A stretch of DNA of 64,000 nt. Origin: Prevotella sp. HUN102. Its GTDB lineage: Bacteria > Bacteroidota > Bacteroidia > Bacteroidales > Bacteroidaceae. A program made the position numbers and the translations under genes. Of this stretch, positions 52,187 to 61,961 are shown piece by piece; position 1 is the first letter of the stretch, and every line of letters starts with the position of its first letter. The stretch covers positions 1 to 64,000 of the forward strand of contig NZ_JIAF01000001.1 in the NCBI RefSeq assembly GCF_000688375.1, written 5' to 3'. The notes under the pieces were generated by a model, which was not told the origin of the DNA, made no database searches, and was given only the letters and a program-made list of their open reading frames with translations.

Positions 52187-53077
52187 TTAAAATAGATACT
52201 TTGTTTGCTCTTTTGACATTTTATCTAAAATTTCCTTTGCTTTAGGGAAAGCATTGCAAAAATCTCGTACTATTACTTGCTGAAATTTGCAGATGGAGTT
52301 TAGTATCGTAAATGCCTTTTTTTTATATTCGTCAGAATTGTACATTTGTCCAAATTGTAAAGTTCCTAAGAATGAAGGATGTGATTGATAAGAAAGGTAA
52401 CTATATAAAATAGAAAGGTCTTCCTTGGGGAATATTTCTTTGGGAGATGCACTAAACGATAGTATCTTGAATTCTTTAATCTTTTGCGTTTGCGTATCCT
52501 TAATAAACTTATATCCTTTAATAGATGTATCAGATTTGTTAATTTCTTTATGAAAAGCTTGTTTTGCGTCTTCTGTAATATCAAGTTTCTCTAAAAGACT
52601 TATGGCTCTCTGCCTAAGACCCTTTATTTGTGTCATGTTTGAATTATATATTTTTCTATATTTCTCAGCTTCTTGGGGATTTTGAGGCAATTTCCTATTA
52701 TATAGTCCTCTTATTTCCCAGATACATAAGACAATTTCTTTCTCTATAGTATTTTCTTGTTCGACAAAAAGATTATTAAATATAAAGACTTTTTCATATA
52801 GACTTCTTAATATTGATGTCATAGAAGGTATGTCTATTATTGTCCTGTTTCCCAAATGTGGAATCATTGGAGTCCCCTTAAAAAGTATCAATATAGAATT
52901 AATATGAAGCATTTCCATTTGCAAAAAACATTGAGCTATCTCTGTGTACCGATCTCTCTGCTCTTCTGTTTCTGTCCAATAATTTTGCCAAAAATAAAAT
53001 AAAGCAGCTGCATTTTGTGTTGCTGCTTTTTTCATCATGGCTATCTGTTGGTCAATACTTGTATTATTTTGTGTCAT
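52187..53077 (-). CDS. Helical protein of unknown function (DUF5677-like)
   Basis: 296 aa, all-helical, no signal peptide. IPSMTSILRSLYEKVFIFNNLF (about 85-106) has the pattern of DUF5677-type proteins in which a conserved R-x-x-x-E helix occurs (RSLYEK). A later SYLSYQSHPSFLG segment contains the S-x-H expected in that family. The start is 13 bp after the nuclease gene, so it is co-expressed. No catalytic site is certain. It may be an accessory or effector of the restriction-like system. Confidence 0.5.
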   Translation of the reverse strand: MTQNNTSIDQQIAMMKKAATQNAAALFYFWQNYWTETEEQRDRYTEIAQCFLQMEMLHINSILILFKGTPMIPHLGNRTIIDIPSMTSILRSLYEKVFIFNNLFVEQENTIEKEIVLCIWEIRGLYNRKLPQNPQEAEKYRKIYNSNMTQIKGLRQRAISLLEKLDITEDAKQAFHKEINKSDTSIKGYKFIKDTQTQKIKEFKILSFSASPKEIFPKEDLSILYSYLSYQSHPSFLGTLQFGQMYNSDEYKKKAFTILNSICKFQQVIVRDFCNAFPKAKEILDKMSKEQTKYLF

Positions 53078-53090
53078 TTTTATATTCTGG

Positions 53091-54818
53091 CTATTGGATT
53101 AAATACAAACATACATTATTTGGGATGGCCTTTCCGACTTCAAATCCATATCTACCATTTGATGTCTCGTCTATAACTTGCCTATTTTCTTCTATACTTA
53201 CTATTCTTGTTTTATGCCATCTATCGTTTTGCCTGTAAGCAAAATAATCCCCAACCTTAATGATTAGATTTTTAATTTCTATACAGACAACGGTATTCTT
53301 CTTATAATAATTATAGGGTTCTCCCAGTTCTTGCAAATTAGTTGGAGTGAAGTCAACAAGTCCATGAGCATTAATCAGGCTTTCTCTTGCTTCTTTTTTG
53401 GAAATAAAGCCATTTTCTATATCAAAAAACAGATTAAATAATTGCCAAGTATAAGCTAGTCCACGCTTATCTTTTTGAGCATCTGTAATTTGCACGTCTT
53501 TGAATGGGGGACGTGTTCTTTTTAATGGTTCTATATTGCGTTCATTATTAACGATGTAAAGTGCATGCACGTCAAATGCATTCCTTTCTTCGCATCTTCT
53601 AAATTTAATTTTATGAATTTGAGAGCATTGTGCATCTGTCGATGTACCATTTATTCCTTTTACTTCTATAATAAGCAGCCCAGCTTCTCCTAAATCAACT
53701 TGTACATCCTCCTCGAAAATGTCTCCCTCCTTTTTGGTTGTATCTGCATCTACGATATTAGAAAAGCCTAGCCATTGTAAAAAATCAATTACGGCTTTTA
53801 CAAGGTTGTCCCCAGTTTCTGTTAGAAGGGAATGTAAGAAAGAGTATTGTTTGTTATTTTCTTCTTTCTGCACTTCTATTACTGCTAAATCTTCTTGGTA
53901 TTTATTTGTTAATTGTTTTTCTTTGTCTAAAAGTTCTTGTTGATTTGGAAGAAAATACATTGGTGTATTTTTCCACGCAGCAGCTTCTATGAATGGAAAA
54001 TATTCAGAAAAATAGATATAGAGGAATTCATTAAAGACATTTTTAAGTAGCTCTAATTTATTTTCACTTTGCGGAAGCATAATTGTAATATCATACTCAT
54101 CCATATAAAAATATGAGATAATATCTCCAGCCATAGTTGTTAGCAGAGGTATAAAACGAGTGTCTTCTTTTCGCACACTATTCTCCCATGACATTGGATG
54201 GAGATAAGTTTGTTGATAAGAGTACCCATCCACAGTATTTCCAAATATCTCTTGAGTCAATCTACTATTTTTGCAATGTAGCACATCTCTACCGTAAAGT
54301 GAAGTTTCATTACAATAATTCTGAATATGTTCATAATTTGTAAAACTGCCACCATCAGTTGTATTATGTGTTCCTGCGTTATACTTTTCGTAGGACACCC
54401 TATAAAGTTCTCCTTGAAAGATGATCTTTATTAAAGGCCGTCCTCTATGTTTTTGCAGTTCAATGCTTAGAAGCTTAGAGCTGTAAGGAATTGGATTAAA
54501 TAATGTTTCTGGATATGAACTATATAAGTAAATACTGTCACTGCCAGTTATATGTGTTCTTACATGATTTTTCTCTGAATATGGAATAACTCTCTCATAC
54601 CCCATATCTTGTATTAGAATATCATACTCTTGAATATTTATCGGGAAATCATAATTTAGCAATAGTTTGACATAATCATAACGGTTCTTAATTATTTTAG
54701 CTGTATCTATTTTAGCTCCCATTGTTCCTTCAAAGACTTCAAAATCCTTTTTCAGAAATGATAGAATGTCATCTTCTAAATCTATAGCACATATTTTTGT
54801 CTTCTTTATATCCATCAT
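53091..54818 (-). CDS. PD-(D/E)XK nuclease-domain protein without helicase motifs
   Basis: 575 aa. The N-terminal ~290 residues match nothing I know. A coiled stretch (about 295-325) leads to a restriction-endonuclease-like core: WLGFSNIVDADTTKKEGDIF, with acidic residues E369-D371, then ADLLIIEVKG-type strand with E385-V-K387-G and Q397/Q400 (TDAQCSQIHK). This is the D...E-x-K arrangement of PD-(D/E)XK nucleases. Walker or DEAD motifs are absent. It begins 6 bp after the specificity gene. Probably a DNA-cutting partner of the methylase/specificity pair; alternatively a nuclease effector of its own. Confidence 0.72.
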   Translation of the reverse strand: MMDIKKTKICAIDLEDDILSFLKKDFEVFEGTMGAKIDTAKIIKNRYDYVKLLLNYDFPINIQEYDILIQDMGYERVIPYSEKNHVRTHITGSDSIYLYSSYPETLFNPIPYSSKLLSIELQKHRGRPLIKIIFQGELYRVSYEKYNAGTHNTTDGGSFTNYEHIQNYCNETSLYGRDVLHCKNSRLTQEIFGNTVDGYSYQQTYLHPMSWENSVRKEDTRFIPLLTTMAGDIISYFYMDEYDITIMLPQSENKLELLKNVFNEFLYIYFSEYFPFIEAAAWKNTPMYFLPNQQELLDKEKQLTNKYQEDLAVIEVQKEENNKQYSFLHSLLTETGDNLVKAVIDFLQWLGFSNIVDADTTKKEGDIFEEDVQVDLGEAGLLIIEVKGINGTSTDAQCSQIHKIKFRRCEERNAFDVHALYIVNNERNIEPLKRTRPPFKDVQITDAQKDKRGLAYTWQLFNLFFDIENGFISKKEARESLINAHGLVDFTPTNLQELGEPYNYYKKNTVVCIEIKNLIIKVGDYFAYRQNDRWHKTRIVSIEENRQVIDETSNGRYGFEVGKAIPNNVCLYLIQ

Positions 54819-54824
54819 GATATC

Positions 54825-56333
54825 TTATTTAGAGAATTTTATGGTTACTTCTTTGTCGTTTGCAATATTATCAATTGCTGTATTTAGGATTTCTTTCAGC
54901 ATTTTTGCTGTCTTGTCTAATTCATAGATACCAGCGTCTTCATTATAGGCATTGTCTAATTCTAAAAAGTTGTCCAAAGTAAAATTTTCAGTATTATAAT
55001 TAGATTGTGGATTATGATAAAGTTGTGCAATTTCTTCTTGCTTAGTATGAGAAAACAAAGGAGTTTCTATTAAATGAAAATAAGAGGGAGCACAATGCCC
55101 GCCAGAGCCACCAACTCCGATATAATCTATCATACCCTTTGAACGCCAAAAAGCAAGAAAGCATCGAATGAATATACTTTCTGTTAAATCATTATTGCTA
55201 TTAATTATCCTTATCCCATGATAATTAGTAGCGACATTATAATCGTCATTCAATACGACAAATGTCCTACCTTTCCCAAAACCTTCACCACCAAAAATTA
55301 TATCTCCTTTAGATAGAGTTTTCAAAGTGGTAGGTGTGCCTATAAAGGACGTTTTCTCCACAAATCCATATTGACTTATATAAGTTGGAAGGACTAATTC
55401 ATAGAAGCCTTTGTAATAGGAAGCACTATCTATTCTCGTTCCTATAAATCCCCTTTCCAAAGACGTTCCTCTTGTCCATGTAAAACCTCTTGAAATAAGA
55501 TCAATAGATCCTTGTTTATAATTCTTGACAATAAAGTTCCAGTACTGAAATTTCTCACAATAAAGACTGGTATCAAGTCGTCCAGAATTTACAATGCCTG
55601 TAAATGTTGGCTGCTCAAACCTAAAGCAATTTTTCTTTTGGTTATTCAGAAGTTCCTGTTCTATAGTTAATAAGATTTCACGATGACGTATTTTTATCAG
55701 TTTTTCTTTATTGATGATAGCCTGAGTTAATAATTCTACAAACCTAATAGTATTTTCTACATTTTCATTGGGCATTGGAATTTTACAGTCGAGAAATAAA
55801 GTCTTTGCATGTCTAATGGTAGCACCTTTGGGTACCATAACATCAAGTTGTTCACGAAAAAGCATATGCTTAATGAAAGCCAGCAAATAATATTTCTTAC
55901 TGTGTACAGGCAGTTTATAGAGAGCACCAGAAAGCATTACATTAGGATAATCTTTATCTAAAATTGCAATTTCTCCAATATTACTATCTTTTGAAATAAT
56001 TAAGTCTCCCTCTTTTAAGTTCATTTGAACAAAACTTTGTGGCATTATGGGAAGCATTGTTTCTTTTGTTATTTCAGGCAAGAATGAATGTTCTTGCAAA
56101 GCCTTTGTTCGTAAGAAATAATGTGTAGATTGATTTATATAGTTCAAACTACCAACTTCTATGCCTAAATCTTTCCTTTGAAGTGGTCTGCTAAGGAAAT
56201 CCCTAACAGTAAGAGTATTGGTGTTAAGCATTGACAAATGCTTATACTGCGAGGCTGACAGGGTATAATCAGCTTTGCCAATGTCTTTATAAGAAATAGA
56301 AGAGGGGGTCTTAATATACTTATTACTATCCAT
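54825..56333 (-). CDS. Specificity subunit (HsdS/BcgI-B-like)
   Basis: 502 aa with two target-recognition-like halves. Half 1 (about 40-225) includes LKEGDLIISKDSNIGEIAIL and ends in a helix KIRHREILLTIEQELLN. Half 2 (about 245-480) includes LSKGDIIFGGEGFGKGRTFVV, and the conserved GGSGGHCAPSYFHLIETPL region. Two halves separated by long helices are the hallmark of HsdS-type subunits, which choose the bipartite DNA site. It starts 3 bp after the methylase stop. It appears intact, so the system's target recognition part may still be made. Confidence 0.85.
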   Translation of the reverse strand: MDSNKYIKTPSSISYKDIGKADYTLSASQYKHLSMLNTNTLTVRDFLSRPLQRKDLGIEVGSLNYINQSTHYFLRTKALQEHSFLPEITKETMLPIMPQSFVQMNLKEGDLIISKDSNIGEIAILDKDYPNVMLSGALYKLPVHSKKYYLLAFIKHMLFREQLDVMVPKGATIRHAKTLFLDCKIPMPNENVENTIRFVELLTQAIINKEKLIKIRHREILLTIEQELLNNQKKNCFRFEQPTFTGIVNSGRLDTSLYCEKFQYWNFIVKNYKQGSIDLISRGFTWTRGTSLERGFIGTRIDSASYYKGFYELVLPTYISQYGFVEKTSFIGTPTTLKTLSKGDIIFGGEGFGKGRTFVVLNDDYNVATNYHGIRIINSNNDLTESIFIRCFLAFWRSKGMIDYIGVGGSGGHCAPSYFHLIETPLFSHTKQEEIAQLYHNPQSNYNTENFTLDNFLELDNAYNEDAGIYELDKTAKMLKEILNTAIDNIANDKEVTIKFSK

Positions 56334-57621
56334 TGTTTACTTTGATTTAATAAAAATATCTTGTAATTGCTTTTCTTGTCCCAAACACCACTGCTTAAAA
56401 TCAGCTATTGTTTGGGTAAAATCTTCATCGAGCATAGCTCTGCCATCCTTATCTATTTCAACTTCGAAGTTGTCATAGTTGATTTTATATACTGGGGAAA
56501 AGAATTTCACGCGTTTACTTGTTTTCACTTCATAGCCTATTCTCTGAATTTCTCGTGCAAAAACCTGATAGTTTTGCTCTTTTAATTTCTCCAGCTCACT
56601 CTTCTTTGGTTTATATGCAACGATGATGGATGTGTTAACTCCTGTTTCGGCAAATACATTTGCAGGCAAGTCAAATATAGCAACAATACGCATATTGTCC
56701 ATTAACCACTTGCGAGCAATTCTATGAGAATCAATACTTGCGATTGAGTTAGACAACACAATGCCCATACGTCCATTCTCATTGAGAATACGATATGCAT
56801 TTTCTAAAAAGACAACACCGAGATCAATTTTATTTGCTTGTTTCTTTGTTTTCTTTTCACCCTCACCGTTATTGCTGTATAAATCCCATAATTCATAGCA
56901 TTGTATCATTTCTAAATCTTTATCGTCTTGAGGTACAAAGGCTCTATCTTCTCCAAATGGAGGATTGGTAAGCACGACATCAAATTTTTTGAGTTCATTC
57001 GTGTCCGGTCTATTATCCCAATTACCTTTCTGATTCATTGATGGGATAAGGTCTATAATGTCCCCTTTTGTATCGAACTTAGATAACAATGAGCCATATC
57101 CTGCTTTTGCCTTGATTTTAGCATTACCATCTCCATTGAGCAGCATATTAAGAGTGGCTAGCATAACCATCTGATCGTCAATATCCATACCATAGATATT
57201 ATTATCATCTAATTTGCTATTTGAATTCACATAGGAAACAGACAGGAAGTCTGCTATTCCTACAGTCGGATCTATCACCGTTTCACCATTTCTAGGATTT
57301 ACAATATTTACTAAAAAGTCAATAAGTGGAAGTGGCGTTATAAATTGCGCATTATTATCTTTAGAGAATTGAGGAGCAAATTTATAAAAGACCAACTGGT
57401 AAAGATCTGTTTTGTATGAACGGACAAAAGAATAGTCTTGAAACTGATAGACAACCTCTATCAGTATCTTTATATGATTCTCATTCTTTACATTCAGCGG
57501 GTTATCTTTCAATATTCTATAATACATACCAGATGCATCTGCCCTTAAAGAATTTATTCGTTTTATAAAGTTCTGTAATGGGGAATCTGCGAGTGTTTTA
57601 AAGTTCTTTTCACTATCTGTT

Positions 57622-58933
57622 ATCACTACTGTCCAAAGAAATTTTTCCATAAGGTCTGCTGACCATCATTGGAGTCATTCTGAGGACGTTTTGGTTTAAC
57701 GAATAGTTCGCCTAAGGGTTTCCTCTCAAAGAGAACCTTCCCGATGGCAGCCGATAAAATATAGAGATCCTGTTCAATATGGTACACTTTCTTTGCAACG
57801 GCAAGCAGCAGATAATCGCAGATAGCAATCCAAATCTGCGAGAATACAGCATTCTGGCTCGTTCCGTAGAACGAGTTGATGTGCATTCGCTGCTTTATCC
57901 ATTTGAAGAAGCACTCCACTTGCCAGCGTTCCCTGTAGAGTTCTGCGATTGTCAGGTAGGAATGAGTAAAGTCATTGGTCAAGAATCTGTAGACGTTACC
58001 TGTGGCATAATCTTCGTAAACAACCATGCGCAGTGTGTCTGGATACCACTTGGAGGTTCTTGGTCCTGTAAGTCTGACAATGGTGTCGTTTGTAACTCCT
58101 GTCTGTTTGTCTACAGGACGTTCCTCAACTACCTCATACCTCATGTTATCTTTTGCCCTTGTCACAAAGAAAGCCTGCTGACGATGGAAGTGGTTGAACA
58201 ACTGTCTGAAGTCAACATAACCCTTGTCCATGAGATAGTAGCTTCCTGGTTCTACGGGAATCAGACTCATGGTCTTGGAATCATGAACAGCAGCCTCCGT
58301 CAGATGGATGAAGGTTGGTATGGAGCCACGCAAATCCAGAAGTGTATGCATCTTTACACCCCCTTTGTCATGATGCAGACGAGCCCACGGGCAAAGCTGG
58401 AGGCACAGTTTGATGGTGCTGCTGTCAAAGGCATACACGATGCCATCCACGTCAAGCCGGGACGGTTCGTCCTGGTACAGCTCTCTTGCCCAGGCTATCA
58501 GGCTCTGCCCAAAATCATGGTATATACGCCAATCCTTGGTCTCATTGATATGGGCCAAAGTCGAACGTTGGATATACTTTATTCCACTCGAATAGAGCTT
58601 GGAAGAGAGAGCCACCAGCGTCGCATCAATGCTGCGGAGACTAATCTGGTCGGTGAACTGGGCAAAGCTCATCACCATAAACTGGTCTCTGCATTTGAAG
58701 CCGATGGCATGTCTATTGCCGTTGTATCTCTTTACGCACTTGTCGAACTCATATCTTGGTATGAGCGACATGATTTGAGCGAATACGGTCTTTCCTTGAT
58801 TCATGAGTTCTGCCTCTTGCAATACGATTTGCAAAAGTACAAAACCAAATCTCGAAAAAATAATATTCGCGTAACTCATTGAAAATAATCAATTTGAATT
58901 AGGTTCAAGAATTTTTCTTTGGACAGTAGTGAT
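57622..58933 (-). mobile_element. IS4-family insertion sequence inside the methylase gene
   Basis: 1,312 bp bounded by perfect 20-bp inverted repeats (ATCACTACTGTCCAAAGAAA at 57622-57641, complement at 58914-58933) and flanked by the direct duplication CTGTT at 57617-57621 and 58934-58938. Intact ends, an intact transposase and clean duplication suggest a recent, simple insertion. Confidence 0.93.
57626..58804 (-). CDS. IS4-family transposase (DUF4372-DDE type)
   Basis: 392 aa from MNQGKTVFAQIMSLIPRYEF, the usual start of DUF4372-containing IS4 transposases (the reading frame is open upstream to 58879). The N-terminal DUF4372 is followed by the catalytic core: IVYAFDSSTIKLCL (first D), YYLMDKGYVDFRQLF (second D) and the YREx2-x3-x6-K signature YRERWQVECFFKWIKQ (E). 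The stop lies within the right-hand inverted repeat. All DDE residues are present. Confidence 0.93.
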   Translation of the reverse strand: MNQGKTVFAQIMSLIPRYEFDKCVKRYNGNRHAIGFKCRDQFMVMSFAQFTDQISLRSIDATLVALSSKLYSSGIKYIQRSTLAHINETKDWRIYHDFGQSLIAWARELYQDEPSRLDVDGIVYAFDSSTIKLCLQLCPWARLHHDKGGVKMHTLLDLRGSIPTFIHLTEAAVHDSKTMSLIPVEPGSYYLMDKGYVDFRQLFNHFHRQQAFFVTRAKDNMRYEVVEERPVDKQTGVTNDTIVRLTGPRTSKWYPDTLRMVVYEDYATGNVYRFLTNDFTHSYLTIAELYRERWQVECFFKWIKQRMHINSFYGTSQNAVFSQIWIAICDYLLLAVAKKVYHIEQDLYILSAAIGKVLFERKPLGELFVKPKRPQNDSNDGQQTLWKNFFGQ

Positions 58934-59965
58934 CTGTTATATAAAAGTCAAGAAAACGTTTTGGATTCTTTTCGTTTCTCTTTTCATCAAAGATTTTCAG
59001 AGATAAAATTTGAATCAAGATCTCAAAGCCGATTGGATTCAGCATTCCAACATCGGTCATTCTACGCAGAATACTGCTCATAGCATCGTTTATCTGAGTA
59101 GAATGTACGCCAGAGATTATATCCAAATCTTCTATTTTTCTTTTAGAACGATCAAGAGTTTTCGTAGCAGACCACTCTAACAAGCATTCAAAATTTGGCA
59201 AATTAAAATAAGGATCGGGAAGATGTAATGAAAGTTCTTTGGTCTTGCTATTATCTCCCTTTACATTAAATTCTTCACTATATCTCAAGAACATTCCATT
59301 AGACTTGCGGAATAGATAGAGCCTTTCTGTGTCATACAAAACACCCAAACAAAAGGAACGACGACTCTCATTTAGATATGCCTTTAACTGTTTGTCCCAA
59401 ATATCTGCAATATTTTTGTTATCCTCTTTTTTGAATTCCAAAGCAACTAACAGGTGTTCCCGAAGCCAATCTAAACTTTCATTATTGCCATTGTTATGGT
59501 AATCTTTGTACTTTTCAAACCATGAAACATCATCAAATATTGCAGCATCAAGTCTAATAGGAGCCGATGATTTATTTCCTTTTGGAAACTGAACTTCGGT
59601 TCCAATATAATCCTTAATGAATAATCCAGATTGTACAATAGAATAAAGGAATTGCCATTTATAGTATTGCTCATTATGTTCACCATTTTTCTTTTGAAAA
59701 TAGGTTTTCCTATTCATTGTTAAATGCTCCGGTAGAAAGCAAGTATATTCTTTTATAAACTGATATTTACTATCAAATTCATTTTTAGCTTCTGTAAAAG
59801 TCATTGATACTATTATTTATTTTAAATTAAATATTTGTTATGTCCTCTACTCCTTATAATAAGACTGCTCAAAGTTTTAGATGAATACTTCTTTAGATAC
59901 GAGGGCTGTCTATATGTGTAAACAATGTTTAAAGTTACTCATAAGATTACGTCTCATTTTATTAA

Positions 59966-60859
59966 TCACTCATTTTGCTCATAATAATACGAATAGTCAA
60001 TACCTTTCATAAACATTTCCCTGTCATCAATCTTTGTTGTGAGTGCAGGCTCTACTAAAGCCTTAATGCGTGTACTATCAGACACACTCTCACGCATTGC
60101 TGACAGATACTCGTTCTTATCTATTTGACTCCAATCCACACACCGTTTGAGAGAACGCTTCAGCATGAGGTCAAGCCAAATGCGAGTGCTGCGACCATTG
60201 CCTTCCATAAAAGGATGGGCAACATTCATTTCAACATACTTGTTCATTATCTCATCGAAAGTAGTTTCTGGCATTCGCTCTATCGTTTGCAGTGTAGCAG
60301 GGAAGTGCATACAATTAGCGAAAGTGAAACCTCCCTTTGAAATATTCTTGGTGCGAATTTGTCCAGCGAAGTCGTACAATCCTCCAAAGAGATAAGCATG
60401 AATCTGCTGTAAACATTGTATGCTGCCCGGTTCAAGACTTTTCAGCAAACCACTTTCATATAACTGATATGCTTTCTTTCGACTCTGTCCATCCAATGTA
60501 TTATCGCTGTATGTAAACCAGTCAAGGAACTCATTTGCACGATTGTTGGGATAGTGCTTTGCTAATAAAGCCACTCCTTCACTATCAAGAACATCTGCAA
60601 TACGCATCTTTCCATCCGGTGCTTCAAATTTAAAGCCGTGAGTAGCACTCACAGGTTCAATGCCTTCTTGTTTCAACTTACGTTTTAGCCAGCGCCAATA
60701 GTTACCTGCTTTGGTGTAGTCAGGCTCATCATTAATGGCACGCACAATGTCTGTTGCAGAAAACCACCAACAATTATTTTCTTCATCCCATACGGCACGT
60801 ACTTCACGGTCGTTGAAGAAGCGAATTGATTTCTTATGTTGTTCTTTCTTCTCTTCCAT
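59966..60859 (-). CDS. Fic-domain protein with BRO-N-like N-terminus
   Basis: 297 aa. Residues about 12-115 resemble a BRO-N domain (VRAVWDEENNCWWFSATDIVRAI), followed by a Fic domain: flap region (RTKNISKGGFTFANCMHF), the catalytic motif HPFMEGNGR with H215 and the phosphate-binding loop. The C-terminus ends SYYYEQNE: S290-x3-E294, close to the [S/T]xxxE[G/N] inhibitory motif of class III Fic proteins, with Q instead of G/N. Such enzymes add AMP (or another group) to target proteins and are held off by this helix. The start is 10 bp after the second Fic gene. Confidence 0.87.
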   Translation of the reverse strand: MEEKKEQHKKSIRFFNDREVRAVWDEENNCWWFSATDIVRAINDEPDYTKAGNYWRWLKRKLKQEGIEPVSATHGFKFEAPDGKMRIADVLDSEGVALLAKHYPNNRANEFLDWFTYSDNTLDGQSRKKAYQLYESGLLKSLEPGSIQCLQQIHAYLFGGLYDFAGQIRTKNISKGGFTFANCMHFPATLQTIERMPETTFDEIMNKYVEMNVAHPFMEGNGRSTRIWLDLMLKRSLKRCVDWSQIDKNEYLSAMRESVSDSTRIKALVEPALTTKIDDREMFMKGIDYSYYYEQNE

Positions 60860-60869
60860 AAATGAGAAT

Positions 60870-61940
60870 TTAGTTGTTTATTTGACTGCTTTTTATAACC
60901 CAATAGCCATTACGCCGACCATTTTTGCGTTCAATGATGCCTTGTTCAGATAATTTTACGGTCATCGTCTTTATCGTTCGTTCTGATTTTCCTATATGCG
61001 CTGCTATTTCCTTTTGCGTTGCATTCGGCTTCTCCTTAATGAAGTTGAGCAATGCCAATTCTTCTAAAGTGCAATTCAAAGTGCAAATATTGCACTTTGT
61101 AGCATTTTCTTTTGCACTTTGAGTATCTGCCGAAACATGTAGAAACCTGTTCTTTAACTCATTCTGCTCACCCAATATCAGATTACGGAAAAACGCTTCA
61201 AGGTATTGTGTTGTCGCAAAAATACCTTTAGGTATATTGTTATAGTTGGCTCGAACCAGTGCATTGCGGAAGTACCACGAATAGTTGGCAAAGATTTCGT
61301 TGCTGACGCCAAAGCCAAATGTACGCAGATACTTAATGGTGAAAACTGCTGTGGTACGAGTATTTCCTTCTCCAAATGGATGAATTTGCCAAAGGTCGGA
61401 AACGAATTGCGCAATATGCTTCATGGCTTCCACTGTGTCATGATGCCTATAATCGTATTCCTTTTCACGGGCAAAGTCGTAATCCAAAGTTTCACGAATA
61501 CTGTCTGCACCTGCATACAGTACAGTTTCTCCATTCAGCACCCATTCCTTTTTCGTAATGTTGTAATCTCTTATCTCACCTGCATGATTATAAATGCCTA
61601 CAAACAATCGACGATGAATAGCAATATACTCTAATGGTGAGAACGTAAAACTCTGCTCAGATAGCAATTCAGTGATACGAGCCGAAACTTTATCTGCCTC
61701 TTCGGTCCTGTCCTCTATATCCTTACGGACAGTCTTAGATTCATAGTAGCTATTGACAAGTTGCTTCACCTCCTCAATCGTGATATTGCCCTCAATATGC
61801 TGTCGAGCAGTCTCACGCAGATAGTCGGAAGTTTTCAAACCATCAACAGCCTGCAAGCCAATAGCCGTCTGCCACGCATAACCCTTCTCACGTTTATGCG
61901 GTTCACCCTGTCGTATATATTCTTCAAAGTCAGTTATCAT
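60870..61940 (-). CDS. Fic-domain protein with C-terminal winged helix
   Basis: 356 aa. N-terminal helical part (about 1-75; ITIEEVKQLVNSYYESK may be the inhibitory helix, but the spacing does not fit [S/T]xxxE exactly). The Fic core has HPFGEGNTR (H187; the usual GNGR reads GNTR) preceded by flap residues near NITKKEWVLNG. The C-terminal winged-helix (about 292-350; ATQKEIAAHIGKSERTIKTMTV) points to DNA binding, perhaps autoregulation. It follows the XRE gene by 21 bp. Fic genes occur inside many restriction operons of Bacteroidetes; their role there is unsettled. Confidence 0.87.
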   Translation of the reverse strand: MITDFEEYIRQGEPHKREKGYAWQTAIGLQAVDGLKTSDYLRETARQHIEGNITIEEVKQLVNSYYESKTVRKDIEDRTEEADKVSARITELLSEQSFTFSPLEYIAIHRRLFVGIYNHAGEIRDYNITKKEWVLNGETVLYAGADSIRETLDYDFAREKEYDYRHHDTVEAMKHIAQFVSDLWQIHPFGEGNTRTTAVFTIKYLRTFGFGVSNEIFANYSWYFRNALVRANYNNIPKGIFATTQYLEAFFRNLILGEQNELKNRFLHVSADTQSAKENATKCNICTLNCTLEELALLNFIKEKPNATQKEIAAHIGKSERTIKTMTVKLSEQGIIERKNGRRNGYWVIKSSQINN

Positions 61941-61961
61941 ATGGCTTTATGAAATGATACT

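Larger units (their letters stand above)
56337..59804 (-). pseudogene. BcgI-like restriction-methylase subunit, split by an IS4-family element
   Basis: Two parts of one gene: the N-terminal part 59804-58934 and the C-terminal part 57621-56337. Removing the element and one copy of the 5-bp duplication restores a single frame of 716 aa (FYIT-D-SEKNF at the joint). The N-terminal ~270 residues hold a nuclease-like site (D86/D91, E123-F-K125). Further on are adenine-methylase motifs: I (DPTVGIADFL, a variant of DPxxGxGxF lacking the second glycine) and IV (NPPF). A nuclease-methylase fusion next to an S subunit is the plan of type IIB enzymes such as BcgI. The C-terminal part can be read from an ATG at 57650 inside the element, giving a 437-aa methylase alone. 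Confidence 0.82.

Noticed and set aside
57779..58882. 367-codon plus-strand ORF in the IS4-family element
   Set aside because: Antisense to the transposase, which has complete DDE motifs.
4571..59804. The hsdR fragment and the methylase/S genes as one type I system split by rearrangement
   Set aside because: The methylase has its own N-terminal nuclease domain and pairs with S as in BcgI-like enzymes; no sequence link to the hsdR fragment beyond a related XRE gene.
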